From CBDCYS01 sp965226185 (GTDB taxonomy: Bacteria > Acidobacteriota > Terriglobia > Bryobacterales > UBA6623): DNA of 64,000 nucleotides. Positions within the stretch are counted from its first letter, which is position 1. Each line of letters starts with the position of its first letter. This document shows, in pieces, positions 17,309-28,913 of the stretch. The stretch lies in the NCBI GenBank assembly GCA_965226185.1, contig CBDDCT010000007.1:992001-1056000 (forward strand), written 5' to 3'. The translations under genes and the position numbers were made by a program. The notes under the pieces were generated by a model. That model was not told where the DNA came from and searched no databases. It worked only from the letters and a program-made list of their open reading frames with translations.

Positions 17309-17391
17309 TGATAGCTAGTGTAGTGCGCCAATCAGACCGTAACGTATGGTGAGTCGCTTTCGTGCCTGTTGGCGCCGTGATAAGGAGCATT

Positions 17392-17488
17392 TGAGCCGCG
17401 TTGACGCGGCTTGGTGTTTCCAGGCCAGTCGTTTTACGGCTGGTAAGCCCTGCCGCCAAAGGTTTGTCAGCCCGTTTTAACGGGCTTC
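17392..17488. repeat. Triple-hairpin repeat, copy A (reverse orientation)
   Basis: Three stem-loops follow each other: AGCCGCG-TTGA-CGCGGCT (17394-17411), CCAGTCGTTTTACGGCTGG (17425-17443) and AGCCCG-TTTTAA-CGGGCT (17469-17486). The order is the reverse complement of copies at 35694 and 45060. The 278-base spacer between the FGE-fold gene and the BrkB gene holds nothing else. Confidence 0.8.
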
Positions 17489-17586
17489 CCGCTTCCCTAA
17501 CCGAAGTCTATATCTCGCGGCACTCTTGGCGCACTATGCGTGACCTGACTGGACCTGCGCGGACGGCAGCGTCAAGCACTTGTCCC

Positions 17587-18510
17587 TCAGGCCCTGGATC
17601 CAAACTGGCGCGAGTAGACTTCGGTGAACTTTGCTCCGAGCAGGAAAACTCGGAACGAATAAAACACCCACAACAGCACCAGAACCAGCGATCCAGCCGC
17701 TCCGTAGACCGAGGCAACACTGCTGCGCCCTAAATACACGCCGATCAGGTAGTTTCCGCCTGACGACAGCAAGGCCGTGACAGCGGCGCCGACCCAAACA
17801 TCTCCCCAGGCGATTTCCGTCCGCGGCAGGAACTTGAACATCGCCGCAAAAACCAGGGTCATCAGAATGAACGTCGCGCCCAGCGTCAGCGCTCGAAGCG
17901 CCGGCGGCGGTACACGCAGCCATTGACCGGCCAGCTCTCCCAGCCCGCTCAATAAGGCATGCGCCGCCACGGCGAATCCAAGTACAGCGCCGATCAGTAT
18001 CACCATCACGAACGCGACGATGCGGGTGTAGAGAAACCGGCGGATCACCCGGCCCGGCTTCGGGACGACGTTCCAAATTTCATTGAGAGCGTGGCGAAGT
18101 TCAGCGAACAGCACGCTGGCTCCGAACAACACCGTTGCAAGCCCGATGAGTGTCCCCGCGCTTCCCGAAAATTCACGGTTGGCCCGGTCTGCGATGGAGA
18201 TGACGAAATCAGCCCCGCTGGCGCCGAGAAGGTTCTTAACCGCGGCAAAAGCTTCGTCCCGAGCCGCCGCTTCTCCGATTGCCCAGGAAGCCACCGAGAT
18301 CACGATGATCAGGCCCGGAGCTATCGAGAAGAGCGCGTAGAAGGCTAGCGCGGCGGCAATGCGGGACTCTCGGTGAGTCCGCCAGCCAATGATGGCTTCC
18401 TTGACGAGGCCCCAAACCAGACCGCCGTATTGGGTCAGCAGGGGCGGGCGTTTTCCCTTTTTGGGCTGCCGGCCTGGTGGCCGCGGCTGAGTAGTCGAGT
18501 GGTGCGGCAT
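17587..18510 (-). CDS. YihY/BrkB-family inner membrane protein
   Basis: The 307-residue product has the six-helix layout of the family. Marks are RIAAALAFYALFSIAPGLII at the first helix, LFAELRHALNEIWNV after the second, MFKFLPRTEIAWGDVWVGA before the fifth and SLVLVLLWVFYSFRVFLLGA at the last. Members are integral membrane proteins of unknown biochemical role, once misnamed RNase BN. The N-terminal 40 residues are basic and proline-rich. It is transcribed alone, convergent with the FGE-fold gene. Confidence 0.92.
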   Translation of the reverse strand: MPHHSTTQPRPPGRQPKKGKRPPLLTQYGGLVWGLVKEAIIGWRTHRESRIAAALAFYALFSIAPGLIIVISVASWAIGEAAARDEAFAAVKNLLGASGADFVISIADRANREFSGSAGTLIGLATVLFGASVLFAELRHALNEIWNVVPKPGRVIRRFLYTRIVAFVMVILIGAVLGFAVAAHALLSGLGELAGQWLRVPPPALRALTLGATFILMTLVFAAMFKFLPRTEIAWGDVWVGAAVTALLSSGGNYLIGVYLGRSSVASVYGAAGSLVLVLLWVFYSFRVFLLGAKFTEVYSRQFGSRA

Positions 18511-18749
18511 ACGTCGCGTTCTGGAGAATTCCCGGCAGCTCAGGTCCCGTGCGTCCCCGCGCCTAATCCAGTCGCGGCTGTGATGCAGCGGGGAATCCCA
18601 ACCTCACTCACGCTCTCCGGGGACTCCCTGCTCCGGCGGCTTGTGGACGCTTCGCGGAGCGGCGATCCCCAAAGCTTTGCCGCCGCCGCTCCTCATTGTA
18701 CTCACGTAGAAACCAGATCAGCTCCGCGGGGAAGTCCTAAAATGAAAGC

Positions 18750-19280
18750 ATGCTACGCGATCCCAGCCTGATTCCTCTTTCGCACCAGCACCAGCATGGA
18801 CTCGCTCTAGCCGTCCTCATCGAGCGCGGACTCAAAGCCGATCCCTCGCCGCGAAAAGCAACGGAGCTTTGCGGCAAAGTGGCCGACACGTTCGAGCTGG
18901 AACTGGTTCACCACTTCGAGGTCGAGGAGCAAGTGTTGTTCCCAGCCGTTCGCGACAGGCTGGCATCCGACGGGAACCCGTGTCAGCTCATAGATCAGCT
19001 CATCGCGCAGCACCGGGAAATGGAATCACTCGCCGCCCGTCTCGCCGCCGCCTCCGATAGCGAGCGAATTCCGCTGCTGAGGGAGTTCGGAGAACTGCTC
19101 AGCCGCCACATTCGCATCGAGGAACGCCAGCTGTTTCAGGAGGTGCAAGAAAAGCTGCCGCCGCAAGACCTGAGCGAGTTGGGAGCGCTAATCGACAGCC
19201 GCTTGCGGAAGGTCTGCCCGTTGAGCGGCAAGCTGCCTTGGGACATAGCGGCCGAAAGCCGGGGGGCCGTGTCATCCTAA
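18750..19280 (+). CDS. Hemerythrin-domain (HHE) protein
   Basis: The 176-residue protein is all-helical with the iron-ligand pattern of hemerythrin-like domains: LSHQHQHGLALAVLIERG, then HHFEVEEQVLFPAVRD, then IAQHREMESLAARL and HIRIEERQLFQEVQ. Such proteins bind a di-iron site for O2 or NO sensing or for iron repair. ATG 18750 is the first available. It is upstream of the DUF1549 operon but has its own 128-base gap, which contains that operon's promoter. Confidence 0.9.
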   Translation: MLRDPSLIPLSHQHQHGLALAVLIERGLKADPSPRKATELCGKVADTFELELVHHFEVEEQVLFPAVRDRLASDGNPCQLIDQLIAQHREMESLAARLAAASDSERIPLLREFGELLSRHIRIEERQLFQEVQEKLPPQDLSELGALIDSRLRKVCPLSGKLPWDIAAESRGAVSS

Positions 19281-19340
19281 GCGCCTAATCGCCCCTTCTT
19301 TGGAACTCGCAAAAGGGTACTTGAATAGCGCCTTGCCGCG

Positions 19341-19369
19341 TTGACATCAACGTTTGCGGGACCTAAACT
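19341..19369 (+). promoter_or_regulatory. Sigma-70-type promoter of the DUF1549/DUF1553-DUF1501 operon
   Basis: TTGACA (19341-19346) and TAAACT (19364-19369) are 17 bases apart. Transcription would begin near 19376, 33 bases before the ATG at 19409. Confidence 0.65.
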
Positions 19370-19408
19370 GGCGAGTAGCACCCGTATCTGCGTATAAGAG
19401 GTTAGAGC

Positions 19409-22120
<2,712 letters not shown>

Positions 22121-22127
22121 GAACGCC

Positions 22128-23639
22128 ATGCCTGAAAACCGCGAGCAGAATCCACTCACCCGCCTGTGCAGCGGGCGCAAAAAGCGGTTCATGTCTCGCC
22201 GCGACTTTCTGTTCGAGGCAGGCGAAGGCGTCAGCGGCGTCGCGCTGGCCGTGCTCATGGCGCGGGAAGGGCTGTTGGCCGCCGATCCGAGTTCCGGCGT
22301 GTCTGTGTGCGGAACCTCCGGCGACATTCAATCGCCGCTCGCTCCCAGAAACAGTCATTTCGAGCCCCGCGCCAAGGCCGTCATCTCGCTGTTTATGAGC
22401 GGCGGCGTCAGCCACGTCGACACCTTCGATCCCAAACCGATGCTGACGAAGTACCACGGCCAGCCGCTGACCGGCAAGGGCCGGGTGCGCGTTCGCCAAG
22501 GGTACCCCGGCCCGTTGATGAAGAGTCCGTTTGAGTTCAAGAAGTACGGCCAGAGCGGAATCGAAGTCTCGGAGCTGTTCCCGCACATCGGCGGCATGGT
22601 GGACGATATCGCCATGATCCGCTCGGGCAAGGGACGCTCGAACGACCATGTCGTCGCGCACTACGAGTGGAACACGGGCTCCTTGTTGATGGGCTTTCCG
22701 AGTGTCGGCTCCTGGGTGACTTACGGGCTGGGTTCCGAGAATCAAAACCTGCCCGGGTTTGTTGTTGTCTACGACCATCGCGGCGGTCCTTTTAGCGGGC
22801 CGGCGAATTGGGGAGCCGGCTTTTTGCCGGCGTCCTATCAGGGCACGGTCTTTCGTTCCGCCGGCGATCCGATTTTGGACTTGCGGCCCCCGGAAAAGTA
22901 CGTCTCCGCCGAGCAGCAGCGGTCACGGCTTGACCACCTGGCCGTGCTCAACGAAGAGCACGCCAAGAAGTACCCGGGCAGCTCCGAGCTGGCGGCGCGG
23001 ATCGCCTCCTATGAGCTGGCTTATCGCATGCAGGCCTGCGCGCCCGAGGCAGTGGACATCTCGACGGAAACCGAAGCGACGAAGCGCATCTACGGAATGG
23101 ACGATCCTGTCACCGAGCCGTTCGGCAAGCAATGTTTGCTGGCCCGCCGCATGGTCGAGCGCGGAGTGCGTTTCGTGCAGCTCTACAATGGGGCGATCGT
23201 CCAGCAGAATGTCGACACTTGGGACGCCCACAGTAATCTCGTCGAGAACCACACGATGCATTCGCGCGAGGTCGACAAGCCGATCGCGGGCCTCATTCAG
23301 GATCTCAAGCAGCGCGGCATGCTCGACGAGACGCTGATCGTATGGCACAGCGAGTTCGGCCGCATGCCCATCTCGCAACGCGGAGTCGGCCGCGACCACA
23401 ATCCGGGCGCCTTGACGCTATGGATGGCCGGAGCCGGAATCCAGGGCGGGCAGGTGATCGGATCGAGCGACGAGTTCGGCTACAAGGCCGCTGAACAGGT
23501 GGTCACCTACCACGACGTTCACGCCACGATGCTGCACCTGCTGGGCCTTGATCACAAGCGCCTCACCTACTACTTCAATGGCCGCGACATGCGCCTCACC
23601 GACGTCCACGGCGAGTTGATCCCGCAGATCGTGGCGTGA
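22128..23639 (+). CDS. DUF1501 protein with Tat-type leader
   Basis: The 503-residue protein belongs to the DUF1501 family, a branch of the alkaline-phosphatase/sulfatase fold. The N-terminus has the twin-arginine pattern MSRRDFLFEAGEGVSG followed by a hydrophobic stretch, so it is probably exported folded. Marks include AVISLFMSGGVSHVDTFDPK, IRSGKGRSNDHVV, TLIVWHSEFGRMP and GRDHNPGALTLWMAG (histidine and aspartate residues that could bind metal). It is cotranscribed with the cytochrome/DUF1549/DUF1553 gene, as is usual in these phyla. Confidence 0.95.
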   Translation: MPENREQNPLTRLCSGRKKRFMSRRDFLFEAGEGVSGVALAVLMAREGLLAADPSSGVSVCGTSGDIQSPLAPRNSHFEPRAKAVISLFMSGGVSHVDTFDPKPMLTKYHGQPLTGKGRVRVRQGYPGPLMKSPFEFKKYGQSGIEVSELFPHIGGMVDDIAMIRSGKGRSNDHVVAHYEWNTGSLLMGFPSVGSWVTYGLGSENQNLPGFVVVYDHRGGPFSGPANWGAGFLPASYQGTVFRSAGDPILDLRPPEKYVSAEQQRSRLDHLAVLNEEHAKKYPGSSELAARIASYELAYRMQACAPEAVDISTETEATKRIYGMDDPVTEPFGKQCLLARRMVERGVRFVQLYNGAIVQQNVDTWDAHSNLVENHTMHSREVDKPIAGLIQDLKQRGMLDETLIVWHSEFGRMPISQRGVGRDHNPGALTLWMAGAGIQGGQVIGSSDEFGYKAAEQVVTYHDVHATMLHLLGLDHKRLTYYFNGRDMRLTDVHGELIPQIVA

Positions 23640-23654
23640 CTGGCTGATCCGTTC

Positions 23655-24989
23655 CTACTGATCCGCGGCCAGTGAGTAGCGCACAATCCGCTCGTCGTTC
23701 CTGGTAATCAAGTGGCGGTTGGCATATGCGGGGTGCGACCAGTGCACCGCCTCTTTTTCGCGCCGGGTCCCCACCCGCGTGGTCGGTTTGATGATCGGGG
23801 TGCGGCTGATTTCCTCGTAACCATCCGGTGAAAGCTTGGCGATAATCAGATCGCCGCGGTCGTTGTTGATGAAGTAGCGGTCCTGGTGGCGCACGATGAA
23901 ACCGGTAGCCCAGCGGGCGTTCTCGATCGTCACGTCCAGAGTTTCCCAAACTCGCTTGCCGGTTCTTGCGTCCAGGCAACGGAACTGGCCGTAGCTGCCG
24001 ATGCCGTAAACGTAGTCGCCGTCGATCACCGGCGTCGAGATCACGGAATGAAGCCCGTCCGTGCTGATTTCGCTGTCGCTGTTTCCTTTCCAGACCAGCT
24101 CCGCCTGCGGCTTCTGCGGATCAAGACGGTAGAGCCGCGAGCCATTGTAGAAAGAACTGACGAGGAGCCTGCCGACGCTGAGGACCGGCGTGGCGAGGGT
24201 CATGCCGGACCGAATCTTGAAAGGCTGATGCCAATACGCCTTGCCGGTTTTCGGATCGAGCGATGTCACCGCTTGGGGATGCCAGATGATGAGCTGGCGC
24301 GCGCCGCCTGCCTCGAAAATCACCGGCTGGTTGTATCCCGGCTCCACTTCATCGGATAGCGCCCGCCACAGCTCCTTGCCCGTCATCTTGTCGAACGACA
24401 CGACCTTGGCGTTGTTCGCGCCGCCTACCAGACAGATCAACTGTTTTCCGTCCACTAGCGGCGCTCCCGCTATGCCCCAGGTTGGCATCTCGGTGCCGTA
24501 ATCCTTGACATAGTCCTTCTTCCAGATGACCGCACCCGTATTTGCGTTCAGGCAGTGCAGCATGCCCAATGCGCCGAGCGTGTAGACGCGGTCGCCGTCG
24601 ACGGTCGGCGTGGCCCGGGGGCCGTAAGGATAGGCCAGCCCTCCGTACTCGACGTCCCACTCATGTGTCCAAACGGTTTCGCCGCTGTCCTCGCGCAGAC
24701 AAAGGGCCCGCTCGACGCCTTTGCGGCCTTGCGTTCTCTCGTAGTCGGTGACGTAGACCATTCCATCGGCGACAGACGGCCCGGTATACCCTCCCCGGAT
24801 CGGCTTGCTCCACACCGGCGTCAACCCCTCATCGGGGAACTTGTCAAGGATTCCTGTCTCCGTCCAGACACCTTCACGGCCCTTGCCCCGCCACTCCGGC
24901 CAGTCTTCGGCGTGCGCGGCGGGACTCGCGGCGAACAGGGCGAGAAGTGTCAGACAGCAGGTTCGGGAGATGTGCTGATGGATTTTCAC
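23655..24989 (-). CDS. Secreted PQQ-like (WD40-like) beta-propeller protein
   Basis: Starting at GTG 24989, six bases after AGGAG, the product is 444 residues. A signal peptide (CCLTLLALFAASPAAHAEDW) precedes repeated PQQ-like blades, for example CLNANTGAVIWKKDY, LDPKTGKAYWHQPF and CLDARTGKRVWETL. The mature start DWPEWRGKGREGVW is common to these exported propellers. They are structural or sugar/alcohol-binding; no catalytic domain is attached here. The gene faces the DUF1501 gene with 15 bases between stops. Confidence 0.9.
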   Translation of the reverse strand: MKIHQHISRTCCLTLLALFAASPAAHAEDWPEWRGKGREGVWTETGILDKFPDEGLTPVWSKPIRGGYTGPSVADGMVYVTDYERTQGRKGVERALCLREDSGETVWTHEWDVEYGGLAYPYGPRATPTVDGDRVYTLGALGMLHCLNANTGAVIWKKDYVKDYGTEMPTWGIAGAPLVDGKQLICLVGGANNAKVVSFDKMTGKELWRALSDEVEPGYNQPVIFEAGGARQLIIWHPQAVTSLDPKTGKAYWHQPFKIRSGMTLATPVLSVGRLLVSSFYNGSRLYRLDPQKPQAELVWKGNSDSEISTDGLHSVISTPVIDGDYVYGIGSYGQFRCLDARTGKRVWETLDVTIENARWATGFIVRHQDRYFINNDRGDLIIAKLSPDGYEEISRTPIIKPTTRVGTRREKEAVHWSHPAYANRHLITRNDERIVRYSLAADQ

Positions 24990-25304
24990 GGAGGTCTCCT
25001 GTGTGAGACCCACTAGTCTAGCGAACCAGCGCCAGCGGCAAACGAGAGGCCGCGGGCCTTTTTCGAACTCTGGGCCGCAGGCGCTTGAATGATGCGGATT
25101 CCGGGGCAAGCCGATCAGCATTCCGACGCGAAGGCGATTACTGATCCGGCGCTTTCGGAATGGTGATCGGGACGTCGGAATCGGGTGGAAGAGACCGCCG
25201 GCCACTCCGTAACAGGAACGAGCCAGGCTCTCTCCGCAAGGGAGCGAGCGACGGTGGGCAATCCGGGGGCGCGATGCCCTCCACTGATGAGTGGAGGAAA
25301 CATC

Positions 25305-25738
25305 GTGCCCCAACCGAGATTGTCCATGCGCAAGGTCAAAGAAATTCGCCGTCTACACTACGAGCTGAGGCTCGGGCAGCGTCAGATTCGCCCGCTGCTG
25401 CTCGATCTCTCGGAGCGCCGTCCACGACTACTTGAAGCGGGCCGAAACGCCGGTCTGCCATGGCCCCTGCCGCCTGACTGCGACGAGGCCAGCTCGAAGA
25501 GCGCTTGTTCGGCGGACGTGTGGCTCGGCCGCCCGGTCATCGCCGGGCCGAACCCGGCTACTACTCGGTTCCTTATCAGCTCGTGGGTCGGCGGAACTCA
25601 ATAGACTCTAAGGAAGCCATCCTCACGTTGGAACGCAAATCGCGTAGTCAAAGCAAGCGCCGGGGCAGACCTCCGAAGCGGCTCCAGCAACCCGAAGCCA
25701 GGACAACCCACCGTAAGAAGAAATCCGCAAAGGGCTGA
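25305..25738 (+). pseudogene. Decayed IS21-family transposase (istA) with frameshifts and an internal deletion
   Basis: In one frame, PQPRLSMRKVKEIRRLHYEL followed by RLGQRQI is the N-terminal helix-turn-helix of IstA. One base out of frame follows SISRSAVHDYLKRAE, then back to GLPWPLPPDCDEA, then in a third frame LFGGRVARPPGHRRAEP joined directly to YYSVPYQLVGRR, which is normally far downstream in IstA. At least three frame changes and loss of the catalytic core are therefore visible. Two diverged copies of TGATCnGG...CGGAAT at 25142-25190 resemble the multiple terminal repeats of IS21 ends. No istB follows. Confidence 0.7.
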
Positions 25739-25907
25739 TCGGGTCGGCGACGATCAAGGGGAACCTGACCGCTTCCGCCATCAGCGGCCCCAGCCCGGGT
25801 GGGCTGGGGTGGACGGATCATGGAACACACCATCACTCTTCCGAAGCCCGGCCTGTCTCAGCTCGACCTCCGGCAGGTGCGAACTTAAAAGATTTCACCT
25901 CCCTAGA

Positions 25908-26066
25908 CTAAGAGTCGCAGGGATCGCCGGGGAAGCATCCGGGCTCTGGACTCCAGGGTTGCACGGCTGGGTCCGCACTCAGGGGTTGCACGGCTGGTGC
26001 CGCATTCAGACTGATCAAAGCCAGTTTACTAACCAGCGTGATGAATACTATCGCGTACTTAATCAT
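25908..26066 (-). CDS. Small secreted peptide, 52 residues, with a C-terminal two-cysteine segment
   Basis: The ATG at 26066 is preceded by AGGAGG at a spacing of five, the best ribosome site in the neighbourhood. The peptide starts MIKYAIVFITLVSKLALISL, a signal-peptide-like leader, then has a short duplication (AAPAVQPL and ADPAVQPW) and ends PGCFPGDPCDS, placing two cysteines five residues apart. No family is recognised. It lies downstream, on the same strand, of a decayed membrane-protein gene and an intact seven-helix-like membrane protein gene. A secreted structural peptide, a modified peptide or a signal are all possible; the evidence is the ribosome site and the leader only. Confidence 0.5.
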   Translation of the reverse strand: MIKYAIVFITLVSKLALISLNAAPAVQPLSADPAVQPWSPEPGCFPGDPCDS

Positions 26067-26544
26067 AGTTCCTCCTGTATCCAGAGCCATGTGTTTCGGT
26101 CTGGAAGGGCAATGCTACAGCGAGAAGGGATCGTTCGAAGGACCGCAACATATTTTTTCTGGATACGGAACGAACCCGAAAGTGGGTTTTGTTGGAGGTC
26201 CGGGCTAAGTGAGATGCAGCTTCGGGTGGACGCATTGATCGCATCCGTGTCCCCGAGGAAGTCGAGTTGTGTGTGTCAAGTTCTGCAAAAACAAATTGAG
26301 ATCTGGATGAATCCTCGGTTTGAACAGGTTGTTGGAGTGGGCGGCAGCCGGAGTGGAGTCACGGTGGAGCGACGTCCACCACCCGACTGGTTCACGAGTC
26401 GAGGTGGGAGATGGATTCCGTCGGTGAGCTTTACCCGCGCGCCCAGGATGCCGGTCGAGGATCCGATTCCGTTACTTTCACGACGGCACGGACTCCTTGC
26501 TGTTGGAGCCTCAGACGACGCACAATATGCGGTTCGTAGCCGGG
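26067..26544. other. Spacer with decayed coding sequence, no intact gene
   Basis: Open frames here read as low-complexity or shadow translations. On the minus strand, segments just left of 26545 continue the reading of the next feature (PGYEPHIVRRLRLQQ) past a TAG and then lose frame, so part of this spacer is the dead 3' portion of that gene. Nothing else is supportable. Confidence 0.4.
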
Positions 26545-26730
26545 CTACTGTCGCGGGAACGCAAGGTCTTTGGGGATGAACAGTCGCTCTATGGGTCGAT
26601 AGACTTCTTTGACCGCGCGGCGGCTGATCGCGGACGGCGGAGCCACGGGGGAGTCCCCAGTGTAACGTCGCAAGGACCAAAGGGCGAGCCCCGGTCCAAT
26701 TGCAACAAACAACATGAGCGTGAGAAGCAA
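26545..26730 (-). pseudogene. Remnant of a small membrane-anchored protein
   Basis: The reading LLTLMLFVAIGPGLALWSL gives one membrane helix, followed by a soluble part VKEVYRPIERLFIPKDLAF and a TAG at 26545-26547; beyond the stop the frame still reads PGYEPHIVRRLRLQQ. There is no ATG in this frame at the right place: the ATG overlapping the upstream stop (ATGA) is one base out of frame. Both ends therefore look damaged. A TTG at 26730 could still start a 61-residue product. Position directly after the 261-residue membrane protein suggests they were an operon. Confidence 0.45.
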
Positions 26731-26740
26731 CCAAGCGTTG

Positions 26741-27526
26741 TCATGATCGCAGCACCCTCAAGAGAACCTCGTTGACATCCTCCAACCAGCGAGTGACGAC
26801 ACGGGCGGTGGCGGCGTCCGCGCCCCAGCCCGCTTCAGCATCTTCCGGGTGCTTCTCGCCCGCCAGGGAAAAAGTGAACGTGCCCGCCAGGACATATGCG
26901 ATATAGAGACTGGCCGAGAGCAGGTCCTTTAGTCCTCTGAAGGTTGGCCCCAAATAATTGCGGAAGATCAACAAAACGGCTTGCGTGACGAAAATAAGAC
27001 CGAAGACGCTGAACAAGAGGAGGATATTTCGAGGAACCACTAGCCGATAATAGACTCCAACAAAAGCCAGCAGGAAGCACACGCTGGCAAGGGCCAGAAA
27101 AACGCTGCGCTCCTGATGCATCCAGAACCTGCTCCACACCGCGGGTGTTCCGTCGCCGACGGGGTCCAGTATGATCATTCCGAGAATGACAACCGAGACC
27201 GCCCCCAGTGCGCCGTATGTCCCTAGTTCACCCAGCCGGCGCAGGCCCTTGTAAGGGGACAGCATACGGTTGTACCCCTCCATGACGACGCAAAACAGGA
27301 GCGTCCACAGGACGGGTTGCGTGGTCATCCACAGCCATGCGAACGCAGGTGAGTTCTGTCCCCAGACACGCATCGCGAGAAAGCTAGCGCTGGAATGCGC
27401 GGCGGAAAAAACCAGGTAGGTGGTCAGGAAAGGGTAGTTTCGGGCTATACCTAATTGCCACAGACGCGTGGCCCAACCAAGTTCCACCACCCAAACCGAC
27501 GCCCAAATCCAGTTGTTCATTTCCAT
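26741..27526 (-). CDS. Polytopic membrane protein of unknown function
   Basis: The 261-residue product has about seven predicted helices, for example WIWASVWVVELGWATRLWQL at the start, PAFAWLWMTTQPVLWTLLF, YGALGAVSVVILGMIIL, SVFLALASVCFLLAFVGVYY and ILLLFSVFGLIFVTQAVLLI. The C-terminus is soluble and acidic-to-basic (VVTRWLEDVNEVLLRVLRS). No known family is recognised; similar uncharacterised proteins are frequent in Acidobacteria. It is the first gene of the unit that leads to the small secreted peptide at 25908. Confidence 0.75.
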   Translation of the reverse strand: MEMNNWIWASVWVVELGWATRLWQLGIARNYPFLTTYLVFSAAHSSASFLAMRVWGQNSPAFAWLWMTTQPVLWTLLFCVVMEGYNRMLSPYKGLRRLGELGTYGALGAVSVVILGMIILDPVGDGTPAVWSRFWMHQERSVFLALASVCFLLAFVGVYYRLVVPRNILLLFSVFGLIFVTQAVLLIFRNYLGPTFRGLKDLLSASLYIAYVLAGTFTFSLAGEKHPEDAEAGWGADAATARVVTRWLEDVNEVLLRVLRS

Positions 27527-27879
27527 GGGCCTGACATCCCGTAGTAAGATCGAGACTACAACATTAACGCGAGTTTAGCACAAAATTGCTGCCGTATTCG
27601 CTAAAATTATTTATCGAGTAAAGCTGCCGCCAATCAGCACCACGCAGGATTGCTTCGCTCCGAAGCTGATCGCTGAGCCGCTTCTCTCCGCCTGTTCGAA
27701 TCAGAAGGTCAACATCGGGCCAGGCTCGCTGAGTGAGCCGCCCACGCCAGCACCCGGGAAAACGCTTCTCTGGAAGGCCGCGGGGCTGGCCCAGCGTCCG
27801 TTTCCGCCCATGATGATGGCCACGTGGAAACTAGATTTATGTGAAATACCCGGTTGCGTAAAGTTTAAACCCAAATGTT
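27527..27879. other. Intergenic region without a recognisable gene
   Basis: The part next to the membrane protein gene is AT-rich for this window (AAAATTATTTATCGAGTAAA near 27602-27621) and may hold its promoter, but no pair of hexamers stands out. The remainder shows no coding pattern, repeat or RNA gene. Confidence 0.5.
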
Positions 27880-28065
27880 TTACTTCTTCCGAACCGCTTC
27901 AATCAGTGATTCCATATGCTTCAGGTAGCGCTCGAAGGCGCGGCGGCCGGATGCATTCAACCGGTATTTGGTCTTGGGAACACGTCCTTCAAATATTTTC
28001 GTGCAGGTCACGTAGCCCGCTTCCTCCAGCTTTCTGGCGTGCACGCTGAGATTACCGTCGGTCAC
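27880..28065 (-). CDS. Winged-helix transcriptional regulator, apparently missing its N-terminus
   Basis: The frame encodes TDGNLSVHARKLEEAGYV, then FEGRVPKTKYRLNASGRRAF and ERYLKHMESLIEAVRK, the recognition helix, wing and C-terminal helix of the short HTH_27/MarR-like regulators. Upstream the same frame reads KKNSELKKLLQV without a methionine and then meets a TGA, so the first 20-25 residues of the domain are lost or out of frame. A GTG at 28065 is the only nearby start and would omit the first helices. It lies on the same strand after two small membrane protein genes. Likely a pseudogene or sequence error. Confidence 0.55.
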   Translation of the reverse strand: MTDGNLSVHARKLEEAGYVTCTKIFEGRVPKTKYRLNASGRRAFERYLKHMESLIEAVRKK

Positions 28066-28194
28066 TTGCAGCAGCTTCTTGAGCTCGCTGTTCTTTTTTG
28101 TGCAAAGTAAATCCTTGTTTCATGGAACGTTGTTCAATGGGCCGTACCGTAACGCAGACCAGCCACAACCAGACAGGCACGGCCCCAATCTTGA

Positions 28195-28377
28195 TCAGCC
28201 GTGGCCCAAATACATCAGCCAGCCCAGGCCGAAGATCGTGATCACGAAATAGCCAAAGACCTTGGCTCCGTAACGGATACGCTCCTGGTCGGAGTCGCGG
28301 CCGACAACGCCCAAGACAATCGACGTGAACAAGGCGAACAGCAAGGCCGCGAAGAAGTGGGATACAGAAAGGAACAT
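28195..28377 (-). CDS. Small two-helix membrane protein
   Basis: The 60-residue product MFLSVSHFFAALLFALFTSI has a first helix at residues 3-25, a short charged loop VGRDSDQERIRYG and a second helix VFGYFVITIFGLGWLMYL. The start overlaps the stop of the preceding gene by one base (TGATG), so the two are translationally coupled. Function unknown; most likely a partner subunit of its neighbour. Confidence 0.65.
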   Translation of the reverse strand: MFLSVSHFFAALLFALFTSIVLGVVGRDSDQERIRYGAKVFGYFVITIFGLGWLMYLGHG

Positions 28378-28793
28378 CAGGACTTCTCGCCAACGGCGAT
28401 CTCGAACGAGTCGATGATCGCCAGAATGTTCAACAAACCGGCACAAACAAGGAACTTCGTTCCATAGTCGGCAACCGCCGAAGCCGAGAGCTCCTGCTCG
28501 TATCCCAGCCACGTCGAGAGGAAGTACAACGAGCCGGTCGCGAGGTCGCCGATGTAGCCGCCCCAATTGACGATGGTTGTGAACAGGTCCCCGGTTTCAG
28601 GCTCGAACATGCGTCCGCGCATGAGCAAGCCGAAAATAAACATGCCGGCGATGGCGAACAGCAACAAGGCGCCGCGGTTCCAGCGCTTCAAGTAAAAGTG
28701 GCCGCCGCCCGGAAGCAGCCAAGCCAGCACGACGGGCGCCGCCCACACTTGCGGAGGGGGAATCCGTTTCTTCGTGATTTGCTTTTCGGCCAT
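28377..28793 (-). CDS. Small polytopic membrane protein (DUF6677-like)
   Basis: The 138-residue protein has a basic N-terminus, helices VWAAPVVLAWLLPGGGHFYL and GALLLFAIAGMFIFGLL, an exposed middle part and a final helix FLVCAGLLNILAIID. The PGGGHFYLKRW segment resembles the glycine-rich hairpin of TM2-like proteins and the DUF6677 family. It is coupled to the 60-residue protein that follows. Role unknown. Confidence 0.7.
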   Translation of the reverse strand: MAEKQITKKRIPPPQVWAAPVVLAWLLPGGGHFYLKRWNRGALLLFAIAGMFIFGLLMRGRMFEPETGDLFTTIVNWGGYIGDLATGSLYFLSTWLGYEQELSASAVADYGTKFLVCAGLLNILAIIDSFEIAVGEKS

Positions 28794-28913
28794 GGTTAGT
28801 TGCTTGGCGGGGTCGCTTTGCTGCAGCGGATTCTAATCTGAACTTATCACACCGGAGCCGAATCAGGCTGCGTGCGAATTTCCAGCCAAATCACAACGCC
28901 GGAACGAAGTTCT

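Noticed and set aside
25809..26579. Plus-strand frame of 256 codons after the IS21 remnant
   Set aside because: Low-complexity composition, no ribosome site, and it covers the small peptide gene on the other strand, which has a much better start.
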